The notes under the pieces are model-generated. The model saw only the letters and a list, made by a program, of their open reading frames with translations, did no database searches and had not been told where the DNA came from. Both the position numbers and the translations under genes were made by a program. Positions 24,580 to 37,295 of a stretch of 64,000 nt of DNA are shown here, piece after piece. The stretch covers positions 1,385,225 to 1,449,224 of the forward strand of contig JAJEKB010021117.1 in assembly GCA_022393335.1 (NCBI GenBank). Direction: 5' to 3'. This stretch comes from Macrotrachela quadricornifera (lineage: Eukaryota; Rotifera; Eurotatoria; Philodinida; Philodinidae). Each line of letters opens with the position of its first letter. Within the stretch, counting starts at the first letter, position 1.

Positions 24580-26408
24580 TCAGCTACACTACTATAATAA
24601 ATCAAACTATGAAAAAGTAAAGATTAAAGTGTTAAACTTTATTTTTTCTGATATTAAATCAAATGTATTACCAGGAAAATTTCATGCGTAATTCTAATAA
24701 GTAGAATAATGCAAAAATGATTTTCAATAAATAAATAAACACTTTTTTTAGAAACTAAAAGCTATTTAAAAATTTATCATTTACTACGGATGGTAAAAGT
24801 CACTATTACAAATATACAAAATGATAAATACTAATGTGCTACGAAAGAGTTTATTGTGTCCAAGAACAATAAATATTTTTTATTAATTTATAAATAAAAG
24901 TGACAGTTAAACAATTGATGTAGACATAACAATGCTATACATATTAAGCACTATTTATGAACTTATTCCATATTTCACTCGTTTCTTGGCAAGAGTCATT
25001 AAATTTTCACTTGAATGTTCTTAACTGTTTGTAAACTATAAAGGATATTTTCCTTTTTCCTCAGAAAATCTTCTTATGAATATTGTAAAATAACTTACAT
25101 TGTAGATGATAGTGACGCGATCAAAAACAGTGAATCTAAATGGATAAAGAGCATGTTTAGTCATTATATTGAATGATATAACGAAATCATTACAGATAGA
25201 TTTAAGAATATCTGAAATAAAATCAAAATGAAAATTTAATCATAATAATCATAAATCAAGAAGTAATTCGTTTTTGTTTGATCACCTTGTCTATTACATA
25301 TGTAATCCGAAATTTTTAAAGAAATAACGATTCTTTTAATGAAATGACTGTAAAAAAATTCAAATTTTATAGAAAATAGTGCTTTAAACAATGATATAGT
25401 CAGTTCTTTAAATTACCTTTGATTCTGTCAAAAAGCATTAAATTAACTTATATTTTCCAATTATGTTCAGATACAAATAATAATGAAATTTAAGTAATCT
25501 CTGAAATATACTACATTCTTCGTTATTTCTTTAACCGTTATATAATAATACTATACAGAAGGTAAAATTGGGGATTGTTAATGATTTCTATTTCGCTGAT
25601 TGGCTATCTTTAGAGTGCACATTTACGGACATCTATATATAAACAATGACTCATTAGAACTACTTTCGTCTTCGACTTTCGTCTTCAACCGCAGCACTTT
25701 CAACAAATTATTATTAATCTTAGTGTTTTTTTCTTTTCTATTTAAAGTACTTCGTTGCACCGGCCTTGTTTCCTATTCGTCTCACAAATTTTTCTCTCTA
25801 TTTCCTCTCATATACCTACTAATAGAAGTCAAAGGTACTTTTTTCTTTCCTGTAATTTTCATCTATGTCTGTATCCGAGCTTGGATTTGAACAGTTTCAT
25901 ATTAATAAATATAAGAAAATTGTATACGATTAAAAAATAACAGAAAAATCAATACTTTTCTTACCTAAGAAAAATTCGTTAACGTTACATTTTGACTAAT
26001 ATTTGATTGCGTTACCTTTGAAAATGAATGCCAAGCTATTTTTGAATATCATTTCGAACTATCCTACATAGAAAACACCTTGAAAGATGCATTTAATTTT
26101 GAAAACAGAATCAAGCTTCAGATGCAAACATACGCTACGTTTCGAAATTATCTAATATAAACAAAAACATAAATATTACAAAATTTAGATATTATCTATA
26201 AAAATTAATACATTCAAAACTATGTAATGTGACATCGATCAGATATCTTTTTATCATAACAAGTAACGCTCGTCTGCAGATTCACTCCGCTCTTTTTTCG
26301 TAGAACTGCCGTTTATGAACTACCAACGAATTACTTACTTACACAGTCTCAAAGCAAAACAGTAAAAAAAGAAAAGAAAATTGGCTTCAAATTTAGCTGT
26401 CTCATGTA
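24580..26408. other. intergenic, 5' of nuclear receptor A
   Basis: About 1.8 kb upstream of receptor A. A pyrimidine-rich stretch at 25660-25860 gives overlapping plus-strand ORFs of hydrophobic low-complexity sequence, which I do not accept as genes. It probably contains the receptor promoter. Confidence 0.4.
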
Positions 26409-26840
26409 CGATTACGTTTGATCAATTTTTTCAGAAAATGATTCACTGATAGTAGTAATCAAAAAACAAGTAAAAACCAACAACAGATTCGGATTCCTCA
26501 CGTTCGATTACCTTTAGTTAAATTTTGTACAAAATATTAATAATCTATAGTTAATTAAACAAAGTAGATCTCAGATTTGAATTCTCCGTTCTCGATTGTC
26601 TTTGGTCAAATTTTCTCAAAAACAGACAATGAATTATAATTAGTTAATAATTAATTAGTCAAAACTGCCATCGGATTCGGAATCTCCACTCTCGATTACC
26701 CGTTGGTCAAGTTTTATGGAAAGTATTAATAATTAATAATTAATAAATAATTAGTGGTTAATTAATTAATCAGAGCTAACTTCAGATGTAAACTTCTGAC
26801 CCTCGAAAACCCTTCGGTCAAGTTTTATGGACAATAAATC
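26409..26840. repeat. diverged tandem repeat, about 100-bp unit, five copies
   Basis: The phrase CGATTACCTTTGGTCAARTTTT recurs at 26409, 26505, 26593, 26693 and, more changed, 26804 (spacings 96, 88, 100 and 111 bp). Each copy is followed by AATAATTAATTAGTTAATTA-type sequence and then a GGATTC...TCTC stretch. This is an old, AT-rich, satellite-like array. Confidence 0.65.
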
Positions 26841-29086
26841 CTTTCGTTTTCACGTTAATCTTAGACCAATCACTGAAGTGCGAACATACAATCAATCAGA
26901 CAATTTATGTTTACTGGAGTCTTCTCTATAAGAAAGAGATTAATAAATTTTATACAGCCAAAAAGTACTCCAGAATCTTCAAATCGTAGTTACATAGGTT
27001 CAATTAAATATCAATTTGCTCATTCATTACTACTGTCGACGGCTTTAGTTAATTCATTATTTTCTACTGTTCATTGTATAACAACTAGTATCACTACGTA
27101 TATTAGTAATAAACAAATTTTATTTATTTAATTATTTTACTTGTCCTCTGCATGATTAACCGAAGACTTGATTCAGCGGTTACAAGATGAGTAAAATGAA
27201 GCATAATTCATTATAACCTTGCAGTCTAACCATGTCAGACTAGTACTAGTGCTGATGAAGTACAAAAACTACCCTTCGCAATTCTGACTCGAACTTTACA
27301 TTTATATGAACACATTTACCTGTTTAGAGATGAAATTTTTTTTCACGTAGTTTTGCTTTCTACATAAAAAGAATAAAAAATATTTTAGTTTGGTTTCTGC
27401 AAAAACTTTACGGTTTAATTCATAATCAAATGTATTGGAAAAGAATTGTATTGTGAAAGGAAAAATACTTTATAGAGAATAGAGATGGATATTATAAGAA
27501 TTTCCGTATGAATTTCTCGACAAAATTTTACTTTCTTGATTATTTGATATTCAATGAAACCCTATTTCATCCATAATTTTGTCTATGTTTATAAATAATA
27601 AAAAGGTATGTGTACATAAAAGAAACGTCGCCTTCTTGCATTATTTTTCACATAGTCTAACAGAATTATAAGAAACAATTATTTGTTATGACTTTTCATG
27701 GAAAGGTGATTATAATACAGACAATATTTCTTTAAAAAAAAAGGTACGATAATGTTAATTATCGAACATACATCTTAAAGAATTAATTCAACAAAAACAC
27801 TTCTAATAAGAATATTATAACAAAACAGTAAACCTTATAAAAGAGAGGATACCTTAAAAGGTAAAACTAAATTTTAAATGTTAAAGTAATGTAATGAGAA
27901 TAATATGTTGTTTACATAAAACGATGACAAAAATAAGCTGTCAGTTGATTATGTGACACGACATCACTAACAAAAATTTAATACTCGCTGGAATTGTAGA
28001 ATAAAACAATATATTCGATGTTATTAACTGTCGTATATTTGACTGAAGAATCACATTATTTCAGTCATAGAGCATCTCATTTTCTACAATTTATTTTCTA
28101 TTATTTAATCGTTACAACGATTAAGTTGAATTTCTATATTGCCTGAAGATGAATTAAATAGAAAATAAAATAAAATTTCTATTGCTTTTGAAAACAATAG
28201 TTTTTCATAATCTTAAAATTCTTGCAATATTTTATATAAATTTAAAAATGCTTCATCTATTTTAAGGACAATTTTCTATAAATCAGAATTTACAGAAATC
28301 TGACAATGTGTCATTACTGGTAATAAAGGATGCTTAAATCGAATCATATTTACTTACCTTATTTTATATAACTATTCTCTTGCTTATCTAAAAATTTTAT
28401 TGAAATAATATCTAGCGGCTTATAATAATTTTCAAATTGTATGTTCTCTCTATTAAAGACAAATTTTGGAGAAAAGAATCTACACAGCTTCTTTCCAGTT
28501 ACAATAATTATTTTATCTATTTGAAATGAATGAATATAAAGAAGTACGTATCAAATGATTGAAACAAAAAAAGAAAAATTTATTATTAAATACTACATCT
28601 TTTATGAACAATATTATAAATCAATATTATCTGTGGAATGATTAAATTTGACCATTTTAACAATAAAGAAAAACTAAGTATTGAAAGTTTGTTTTATTAA
28701 TTTCTCATCTCAAATTAAACTTAGAACAAACATAAATTTGCATTAGCTTTATGTAAAAATTATTCATGTTCATTGGTTTATTTTAGAAAAACCACGCATT
28801 ATAATATTTGATTTTGGCCAATCAATACTATAATCTAATAGTCATCAAGAATCTTAACCTGATTTTAAGTAAATTTCATAAAAACTTTGTTAGAAATTGG
28901 TATATTCTCTTATTATTACAGAGAAATACATTTACTCAAAATATTTCTCTTCCTAAAACAGTTCTAACCAAAACTTATATTTCAATAGACACTTTCTTCA
29001 TAAAGATTTCATTCTTAATGAAGGCTTTGCGTATAAAGATTAAGATATCAACAATAACAATATATATATATTAGAGTATTACAGTA
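26841..29086. other. AT-rich intergenic region
   Basis: About 2.2 kb. The ORFs at 26907-27131 and 28808-29074 are AT-rich with no domain, signal peptide or supporting splice sites. I see no gene. Confidence 0.4.
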
Positions 29087-30957
29087 TACTTAGGGCAATC
29101 TAAAAATGATGTTGTGAAGGTCTTAATTTCTTATAGCAGGTAAAAAGAATTTTCCTTTTTTATGGTTAGATAGAACATCTTTCGCTCTATCTTTCTTTAC
29201 TATTTGATCGCTATTCAACTAATATCACAACACTAAAATTTCGATAAGATCTGTTTCTTTCGCATATATGCTGGTGTTATGAATGTTCGTACGTACTTTT
29301 TGAATAATGTTCAATAGCAACGAGATAGAGAAGTGTGGTTTTCACCATTGGTAAGATGAAATTAAGGCGCATCGTATCGAATACTACAGATTTTCCTGAC
29401 CTGTTTTTTTTGTGAACCTTTGTATTGGTCTTGAAAGAACAAATCCATGCTGTGAGTTGTCTGCAATAAACATTCATTGGTTAAGTTCATATTTAAATCG
29501 CTAATGGCCCAAGTGAACAGAAGATGAGTTAAATGACTCGTCTTTTTTTCTGTTCATGTCAATCTGTCATGCCTAGTCTTTGTTTCAATTTCGACAATGA
29601 CATGACTAGTCCAGAATTTTTGACCATCAGGGATCCTCATATAATTTACATGATTGATGGACAATATTATACGTATATAGTCTAGTCTTATTTTTGCGAA
29701 AGGCTCGTCTAGGATTGGTCTAAAGTCGGTTGACACAGAACATTATTTTCTAATATGCACACTAGTCCTAGACGAGGATTTTTTAAGACAAAGACTAAAT
29801 ATGACGACCGTCCGAAATGAATTTAAAACTGAGAAAAAGTAAGCATATAAGGGATGGTACATAGGACAGGTTGTAGTCTTGTTTGTAGTTGACAAGTTTG
29901 GACTAGTTTAAATGGAAATATGTAATTCAGAAGATTAGATTTGAACATGCGTACAATTTATTACTGACCTATCGCTTAGATCATCCAGCTTTATAATCAA
30001 ATTATAAATACACTTTTAAATTTAAAATAAAATACCATAAAATAATGATATAAAAAATTTTAAATTATTCTTCAGGCTAATTTTAATATAGTACATCTAA
30101 TAATTTGAAAAAATAAAAGTTAACATTCCTGGCTACGCGATAAATATTTTTCATTATATTTGCCCATAATGCTTTTATTAATGCCGATGTACTTTTACAT
30201 TTTCAACGTATAAAAATACTAAATGTAATAAGATATATGAGAGCATGAATACACATAATATATTATTTTTCATCTCATAGTTAATTATAGCAGACTCTGT
30301 AATTGTTGTTCTACCTTGCAAAGTATTCCTAATATCTTGACGATCGACATAGTTTTAATATGAAAGAAAACATTTTATTAATTATCATAATCATAATATA
30401 ATAGATAAATCTTGATCCTCAATCGAAAAAGATTTAAGTGCAAGACAGACAATGAAAAGATTATTATTTTCCTATCTAGTTCATGATCTATATGCTTTTG
30501 GTATTATCCATTGATTTTTTTTAACAAAAGATATAGATATTCAAAAATTTTCTACTTGCATTCTACTTCTTGCACTTTTCATCGTTGATGATTTTAAATG
30601 ATCTACAAATTGTAAAAGACTCAGACGTTTAAGTTTAATTATATAGGGATAGTGTCTTCCAGACGAAATTCTACTATGATTTTCTACCAACTTCTTTTGC
30701 TTTTTCTTTTTTTCATAAAAAAAAACTTTTTTTCCACCGGTGAAAATGATAGTTCTCTATCTTGTTGCTATCAAACATTATTCAAAAAGTACTTATGAGT
30801 ATTCATCTCCATGGCACCAGGACATATGTAATAGCGATCGAATAGCATAGAAAGATAGAGCAAAAGACATTCTATCTAATCATAAAAAAGAAAATTCTTT
30901 TTACTTACTATAATATATTAAGACCTTCACCACATCACTTTTGGATTGCCTTAAGTA
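29087..30957. mobile_element. fold-back element with TA target sites (E4), about 1.87 kb
   Basis: Imperfect terminal inverted repeats of more than 200 bp: CTTAGGGCAATC from 29089 pairs with GATTGCCTTAAG ending at 30955. Pairing continues through GAAGGTCTT and the block around 29165-29370 against 30735-30900. A TA dinucleotide flanks each end (29087-29088 and 30956-30957), as in Tc1/mariner-type insertions. The middle has no transposase-like ORF. Confidence 0.7.
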
Positions 30958-31164
30958 TTAATTTGTATCATCAATATTTTCCTGTACTATATGACATAAA
31001 ACAGATATTGTAAAAGTATAAGGTAACTTTTACCTTTCTTTGGTTATGACAAATTTTGTCCATGTATGGTTATGTACATAGAGTGATTAATTTTTTTATT
31101 TTTATATATCATCTAAATCTACTAAACATTACAGAATAAAGACACAAAGTAAATATTAATGAAA

Positions 31165-33828
31165 TCATAATGTCTTTCCCCATAATTGAACTTGCTCTTT
31201 ATAATCGGTTTCGATGGATTGTTTCATTTCCTTAAGGACATAATTAACGAGTTTACGATAAGTTTCACTGTTCATATATGCTAATGCCGAATATTTGATT
31301 AGCTTGAGAAAAAGTTCAATAAGTCGAGAGAAATGAAGTACAGAATTATAATGATCATATCGATATACCATATATTTCCATAAAAGTTCGATATATACAT
31401 TTTGACTTCCTAAGAAACGATATGTACCATATGGAAGACTGTCATTTAACATGTTTTCATCTATATGGACAAAGAAACAATTTGATGAAAAAGCGAGAAC
31501 GATCAAAATAAGTTTAATACTAGTATAGTCAACATCCAATTGATTGTTAATATAATTCGAGTGGAGCAAATTTTTTGATCCATATATAGTTGTAAATATA
31601 TCTATATACTTGTGTTTATGAATGATGGCCGTATCCCTCAACATGAAAACGGAGTAAAAGACAATGATAGGATATAAGTTACGTGCAAGAAGAGAGTATT
31701 GTTCATTTGCAGTAAGCATTTGAAAATCTGGTGACGAACTAATAAATGATTTCATCGATGTGTACATAAGAGTAACAATTTGAATTGCATTTGCTTCATC
31801 ACATTGTATTTCAATAGGCAATACGGATAAGTTTTCAATAATATTACATATGTGTGATATAGTACTAAATGTATCATAAGCACGTACAATATTCGTGAGC
31901 AATGTCCATTCGGAATTGTTAAGAAATCGATTCTTTGGTAGTTGATTGAATGTTAACCAGCATTGTGCAGACTATGTATAGAATAGATAATATCACTTTA
32001 AATGTTATTAACACATTCAATACGATTCGATTGTATATGGTAATAGTTCTAACAGATTCATTTTCATATGCCTTCAGCTTTCGACAAATGTACTCGTTAG
32101 ACTTTCCCTTCTATGTTGTCCCATTGTTCTCTATTTTCTAGTGGTAACATTACATACACAATTGTTTTCTCGATAAACTGTATAATTTCTCAACTTTGTT
32201 GTTTTCTTTCTCCTGCGTATTGTGCAATTGAAATGAGTTAGAAGAGGTGGAATCCTGACTTTTCCTTATCTTGTCTTCTTTGACTTTATTCTTTCGTGTA
32301 TATATAAACATTGTTTTTCTTCAAAAGAAGGAAGACGATAGAGAGAAAACATGTTGATAATTCAACTATCTCTACGATGGTCTCTATTATATGGTGATTT
32401 TATCACAATCTACTATGCAGTATTTTGAGATACATATACTTGCTTTGTTTTTCAGATAAATTTTGTTATGAATTATATACTGATTGAAGAAATCTATGTA
32501 GACAGCAGCGATCCTTATAGGTTACTGAATAGAGTGAATGCTTTAGATAATGATTTTGCCAAGGTCTGCCAGTAAAAAACCTTTTCGGAATATGATAGTT
32601 CCTTCTCTCTTAGTTGTTTTAATGAAAAAAAATCATGCTATGTAATAAATAATTCAAATAATAGCGAGACAGAGTAGATGACACATTACGTGTAACCTCT
32701 TGCACGAGAAGAAAGGAAAAGAAAACGTTTTTCTATTTAACTTCTTGTTGAAATATTGTGGAACTCATCCTATTGAAATCTATGAATCAATCGAGAATGC
32801 TTCTAGAGTGACACAACATGGCCAAATATCAACTCAAACTTTGACTATGTTCATTCTATAATTTATATCAAAAGATCTATTCATCCAAGTTCTGAGACTA
32901 GATCAATGCTTTTTAATGGAGATGTGAAATATTTAAAAGATGAACTTTTTACAATTTTTCTAAAAATCTGATAGCTTCTTCTTTGCTTCTTTAGCTTGTT
33001 TTTGAGCAACATTACAATTGAAAGAAGAAAGAAAACTGTACAAGTAGAAGTAGTTTACTCGTCTAAATAATGATAGTTATAGTTTTCAAAGTTTAGAAGA
33101 CTTCAATGATTTTTTTTTTGGTAAAAGAAAAAGACAAAATATATACGACCTATTAAGAAAAATTTGAATTTGAGTCAAAAAATATTTTAAAGTATTTTAG
33201 TGTATTGGAAATTATTTTTCCAAAGCATGAGCTCCTTCTTCGTACTTTAGACTACGTTTTGACTGGAAGGACATTGTTTTTCATAATTTGTACAACTATT
33301 TCTACTAAAAAAACTAGTTCTATTGTTATTATGGATGGTGTGTAATAATCCTGAACTTCAATTACTATAATTTTGTACATACTGTTACTTGTTTGGAAAC
33401 GGCATGTGTAGTAGTATTCGACTTAGATGTTGATGAATATTTGCTATTTCGCTCTTCTTCTTTACGAATCAAATCTGAACTCATACCAGCCGATTGGCAT
33501 TTTACTAGACGGCATGCCGTACAGCTTCGTCGTGTTACCAAATTCACTTCACATGAGCCATTGAATCGACATGGAGAAACTTTCTACAAAAAAAATAAAA
33601 AACAATGGATAATGACGTTAAATAAAAACATTGTAAACAACAAACTTCAGGATGAAATCCATTACGACGAAAGAATGTTTTACATGCTTGACAAGATAAC
33701 GCACCATAATTGATAACAGTTGCTTCGTCACCACACACTTCACAAATACCTGATTTTAACGAATTTTTTGATTGATTCACGGTCTGTTCTGGGGATGATG
33801 ATACAGATAATGGTCGTTTGAATGACAT
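31165..33828 (-). CDS. nuclear hormone receptor B, three exons
   Basis: Exons 33828-33646, 33583-33383 and 31971-31165 join in phase 0 to give 396 residues. The DNA-binding domain reads CEVC...CQAC with P-box CQACKTFFRR in exon 1. Exon 2 holds the second finger CRFNGSC...CTACRLVKC followed by SAGMSSDLIRKEEE. Exon 2 is 201 nt, exactly as in the other two copies. The ligand-binding exon has DFQMLTANEQYSLLARN and ends QLWGKTL. Introns are 62 and 1411 bp. The reading frame of exon 3 is open from the acceptor at 31972-31973, so the domain starts upstream of the first internal start-like codon. It is a paralogue of receptors A and C; ligand unknown. Confidence 0.9.
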
Positions 33829-34029
33829 GCAACTATGCTTTTACAATTTCTATGAATATATTTATAATTAAAAAATTGTTTCTTTAGATCCTATGTTAAT
33901 ATAGTTCATTATATTTCTGATCAACTAAAAGATGCTCAACAAGTGTAATAGTTCAGATAGAGATAAAATTTATTATTGAAAGAAATGATAATTTGTACGA
34001 GAAAGAAATTATAAGAGAATAAATACTGC
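33829..34029. other. spacer upstream of receptor B
   Basis: 200 bp between the receptor B start codon and fold-back element E5. The receptor's promoter must lie here or within the element. Confidence 0.4.
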
Positions 34030-35521
34030 TTAAGAGAGATTTCGTGACACCATCGAGCATCGTGGAAGAAAGTCGGCACATAGTCAGAAAGGAAACATGT
34101 TCTTATTAATGTCACTCGATTCCTCGAAGAAAACAAAGGTTATGAAAAAATTTTTAGACATTCAGAACGTTTTTTGATGGGGGTACAGGCGTAGGAACAT
34201 GAAGGTAGGTCTACAAAAAGTCTTGAAATATCTCAAGAACAGTCTGATCAGTATTTGGCTTATAACTTCGTTATTTTTCATTCATTTTTTTCGAGCGATG
34301 TCTCATTCAAAAGAACTCATCAAGCTGTACAAGAATGCCTATTTTTAGATTTCTTAAGCGGGGATCATTGTAGAAAAAAAACGCGTATTGGAAAAAATTC
34401 TGTCTTTTTTAGATGCAACTTTTGTATTGCTAGCCATTTCTGATAACTTTGGCAGTCGAATAAGAAACTCTAGTATAGCGCATCTTGTAGAGAATTACAC
34501 GCGCTACAAAATCCATATAAAAATTTAGAGAAAAAAAGGTTTCAAGTCAGATCGCAATTTTGAAGACAAATGAGAAAAAAACGTATATTTTCTCGATAAT
34601 GTATAAAAAACTATAAAATACGCAAAAATGACTTGATCATTTCACTATTAAAAACTCGTTTACAAGCAAAATGAATGTCATATTCGATATCAGCATAAAA
34701 AACTGAGTCAGACAGCATAAGTTTTGTTTAAAAAACGATTTTGACAAAATTTACCTTAGGGGGGCCTCAGGCAAATATTATACAAAAAGAGGCTGAGGGG
34801 GGAGTAGAGCTGAATTTTGTCAAAATCGTTTTTTAAACGAAACCTATGCTGTCTGACTCAGTTTTTTATGCTGATATCGAATATGACATTCATTTTGCTT
34901 GTAAACGAATTTTTAATAGTGAAATGATCAAGTCATTTTTGCATATTTTATAGTTTTTTATACTTTATCTAGAAAATATACGTTATTTCTCCTTTGTCTT
35001 CAAAATTGCGACCTGACTTGAAACTTTTTTCTCCAGATTTTTATATGGGTTTTGTAGCGCGTGTAATTCTCTACAAGTTGCGATATACTAGAGTTTCTTA
35101 TTCGACTTCCAAAGTTATCAGAAATGGCTAGCAATACAAAAGTTGCATCTAAAAAAGACAGAATTTTTTCCAATACGCGTTTTTTTTCTACAATGATCCC
35201 CGCTTAGGAAATCTAAAAATAGGCATTCTTGTACAGCTTGATGAGTTCTTTTGAATGAGACATCGCTCGAAAAAAATGAATGAAAAATAACGCAGGTATA
35301 AGCCAAATACTGATCAGACTGTTCTTGAGATATTTCAAGACTTTTTGTAGACCTACCTTCATGTTCCCACGCCTGTACCCCCATCAAAGAACGTTCTGAA
35401 TGTCTAAAAAAATTTTCATAACTTTTGGTTTCTTCAAGGAATCGAGTGACATCAATAAGAACATGTTTCCTTTTTGACCATGTGACAGTGATTCTCAATG
35501 GGCTGACGGAACCTCTCTTAA
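34030..35521. mobile_element. near-perfect palindrome (E5), about 1.5 kb
   Basis: Two arms of about 700 bp (34030-34750 and 34810-35521) are inverted copies at visibly high identity, with a centre of about 60 bp. The termini are TTAAGAGAGA and TCTCTCTTA. The right arm (minus strand) holds an open frame of 126 codons (35118-35498). The mirrored left arm has the same sequence broken by a TAG where the right arm has TGG. The predicted protein matches no family I know, and its presence on both arms suggests it is element DNA. No transposase. Confidence 0.8.
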
Positions 35522-37295
35522 AACAATGAATTAACTTATTTCAATTGTATATAACATGCTGTAGAAAATTGTGATCAACATGACCTGTGTTCCTTCACAC
35601 AAAAGTACCTCACTATATATGATAAAGTATAGTATTCAGCCGAAATTTGATTCGTATAATTCACCGAAGAGATAATTAGTATCAAAAAATATAATTGAAG
35701 ATCTAGGATATTGATAACGAAGAATTGTTTTGATGCAGAAAGAGTGACAATTATGGTCAAAAAAAAGGACTTTTTAACGTTTGTAGAAGATAGAATCGAT
35801 TCATTTTTTTTTATTTTTTTCATAGGAAATATAGAAGAGTATTTTTTTTTAAGATGAGCGTTTATCTCTGATCACTTTTCCCTTACACATCAATATCTTT
35901 TTCTTTTGTCTATATTATACATTCATCTCCACACTGATTAAAGAGAAATATACGCTTGAATATTTTATTTAGCCATATAAACTGTATATTATTACTCTTA
36001 TATTTTCCTAAATATAGATAAATAAATATGTATAGTTCATATAATTTACTTTACCAAAACTGTAATCGATAAAGTTTATCAACAGATTTGATTTTAATTT
36101 TTTGAGTTTTCACAGGTTTTTTTTCAGAAGTTCCACCATAAATATATATATTTTTCACAAGCTAAACTCTTTTAATTTATTTTGAAATATACGTCTGCGA
36201 AAAATTTACATTACACTATTTTAACAATTAAAATTCATTGTCGTCTATTTTAGCTATACAGTTCGATAATATCAAATTTACGGTTAAAATGAAACTACAT
36301 AAATGACTCAGTATAGTCATTTATCGTAGATTTGACTTACGTTTATATTATTTATATTGTATATTTTACACTTAGATAAGAAATAGGAGAATAACTATAA
36401 TGTAAGCAATAGATTTACAGTACAGACAATTAACAATATTCACATCGGACAGGTTTTTAATCAATGTCGACGCTAGTATGAAATTGATAATTATATAAGG
36501 CATTATTTTTTTAATAAATATTAGAAGAGAAAATCTATAAAAAGCATTATGATAGGAAAGTGAGGCTCTTATGACACTATTGCAGTTATAAACATGCAAA
36601 TATAAGTAATTGAAAGGTTAAGTTGACTGTTAAAGGGTCCGAAATTTGAAGAATGATTCATACTGACTCATAACTATCCATTCATTAAGACTGGCACTAC
36701 TATTGCTAAGAAAAACATTCGACTAGTTTCAGTTTTTAAGGAAATACTATTGAATATAACGTTTTTCAATATTTACTCTTGTTAACGGAACATCTACATA
36801 TATACTAACAATCAATGATGTTTATTTTTTATCAAATCTGCTAGTTCAAATTATTTATTTTTTTATATTAATTTTCTTATTAAATTGACTCTTTCTTTCT
36901 ATCTGGTAACGTCGGCTTTAATATATTACAGCATACCATACTCCATGACGGAAATGTAAAAACTACGATATTTTTCTAAGGATCAAGAAGTATTCATTTA
37001 TTAAAATATGAATAATATGTAATGAAGAGCTTTCGATTCAATGCTTCAATATGAGATTTTGACCATTTTAAGTATAGAATCTTATAATGAAGAAAAAAAG
37101 AAATCTATCTTAATGAAGTAGTGATTTGTGTTCGTTCTAATACTTCGTTTTAAATCAGTTATCATATTTTCTTAAATTCTATATCTACATATTTCTGATA
37201 TTGTGCCCGATAATTTCTATCAAAAAAATCAAATTATTATTATAAAAAAAAGTTTTTATATATACGTTGAATTTGTCGTTTTTTCTAATTTTTGT
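35522..37295. other. AT-rich intergenic region
   Basis: About 1.8 kb between two palindromic elements. Two minus-strand ORFs (35575-35823 and 36372-36599) have no recognisable feature. No gene supported. Confidence 0.4.

Noticed and set aside
25600..25940. two overlapping hydrophobic ORFs upstream of receptor A
   Set aside because: Both come from a pyrimidine-rich tract that yields Phe/Leu/Ser in any frame; no signal-anchor or family pattern.
26409..26840. CRISPR-like array
   Set aside because: Repeats are diverged, about 100 bp long, in a eukaryotic genome, with no constant repeat and spacer pattern.
33393..33713. 106-codon plus-strand ORF over receptor B
   Set aside because: It is the antisense shadow of the receptor's second zinc-finger exon and intron 1.
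35118..35498. 126-codon ORF as a host gene
   Set aside because: It lies on the arm of a palindrome and its mirror copy carries a stop; treated as element sequence.
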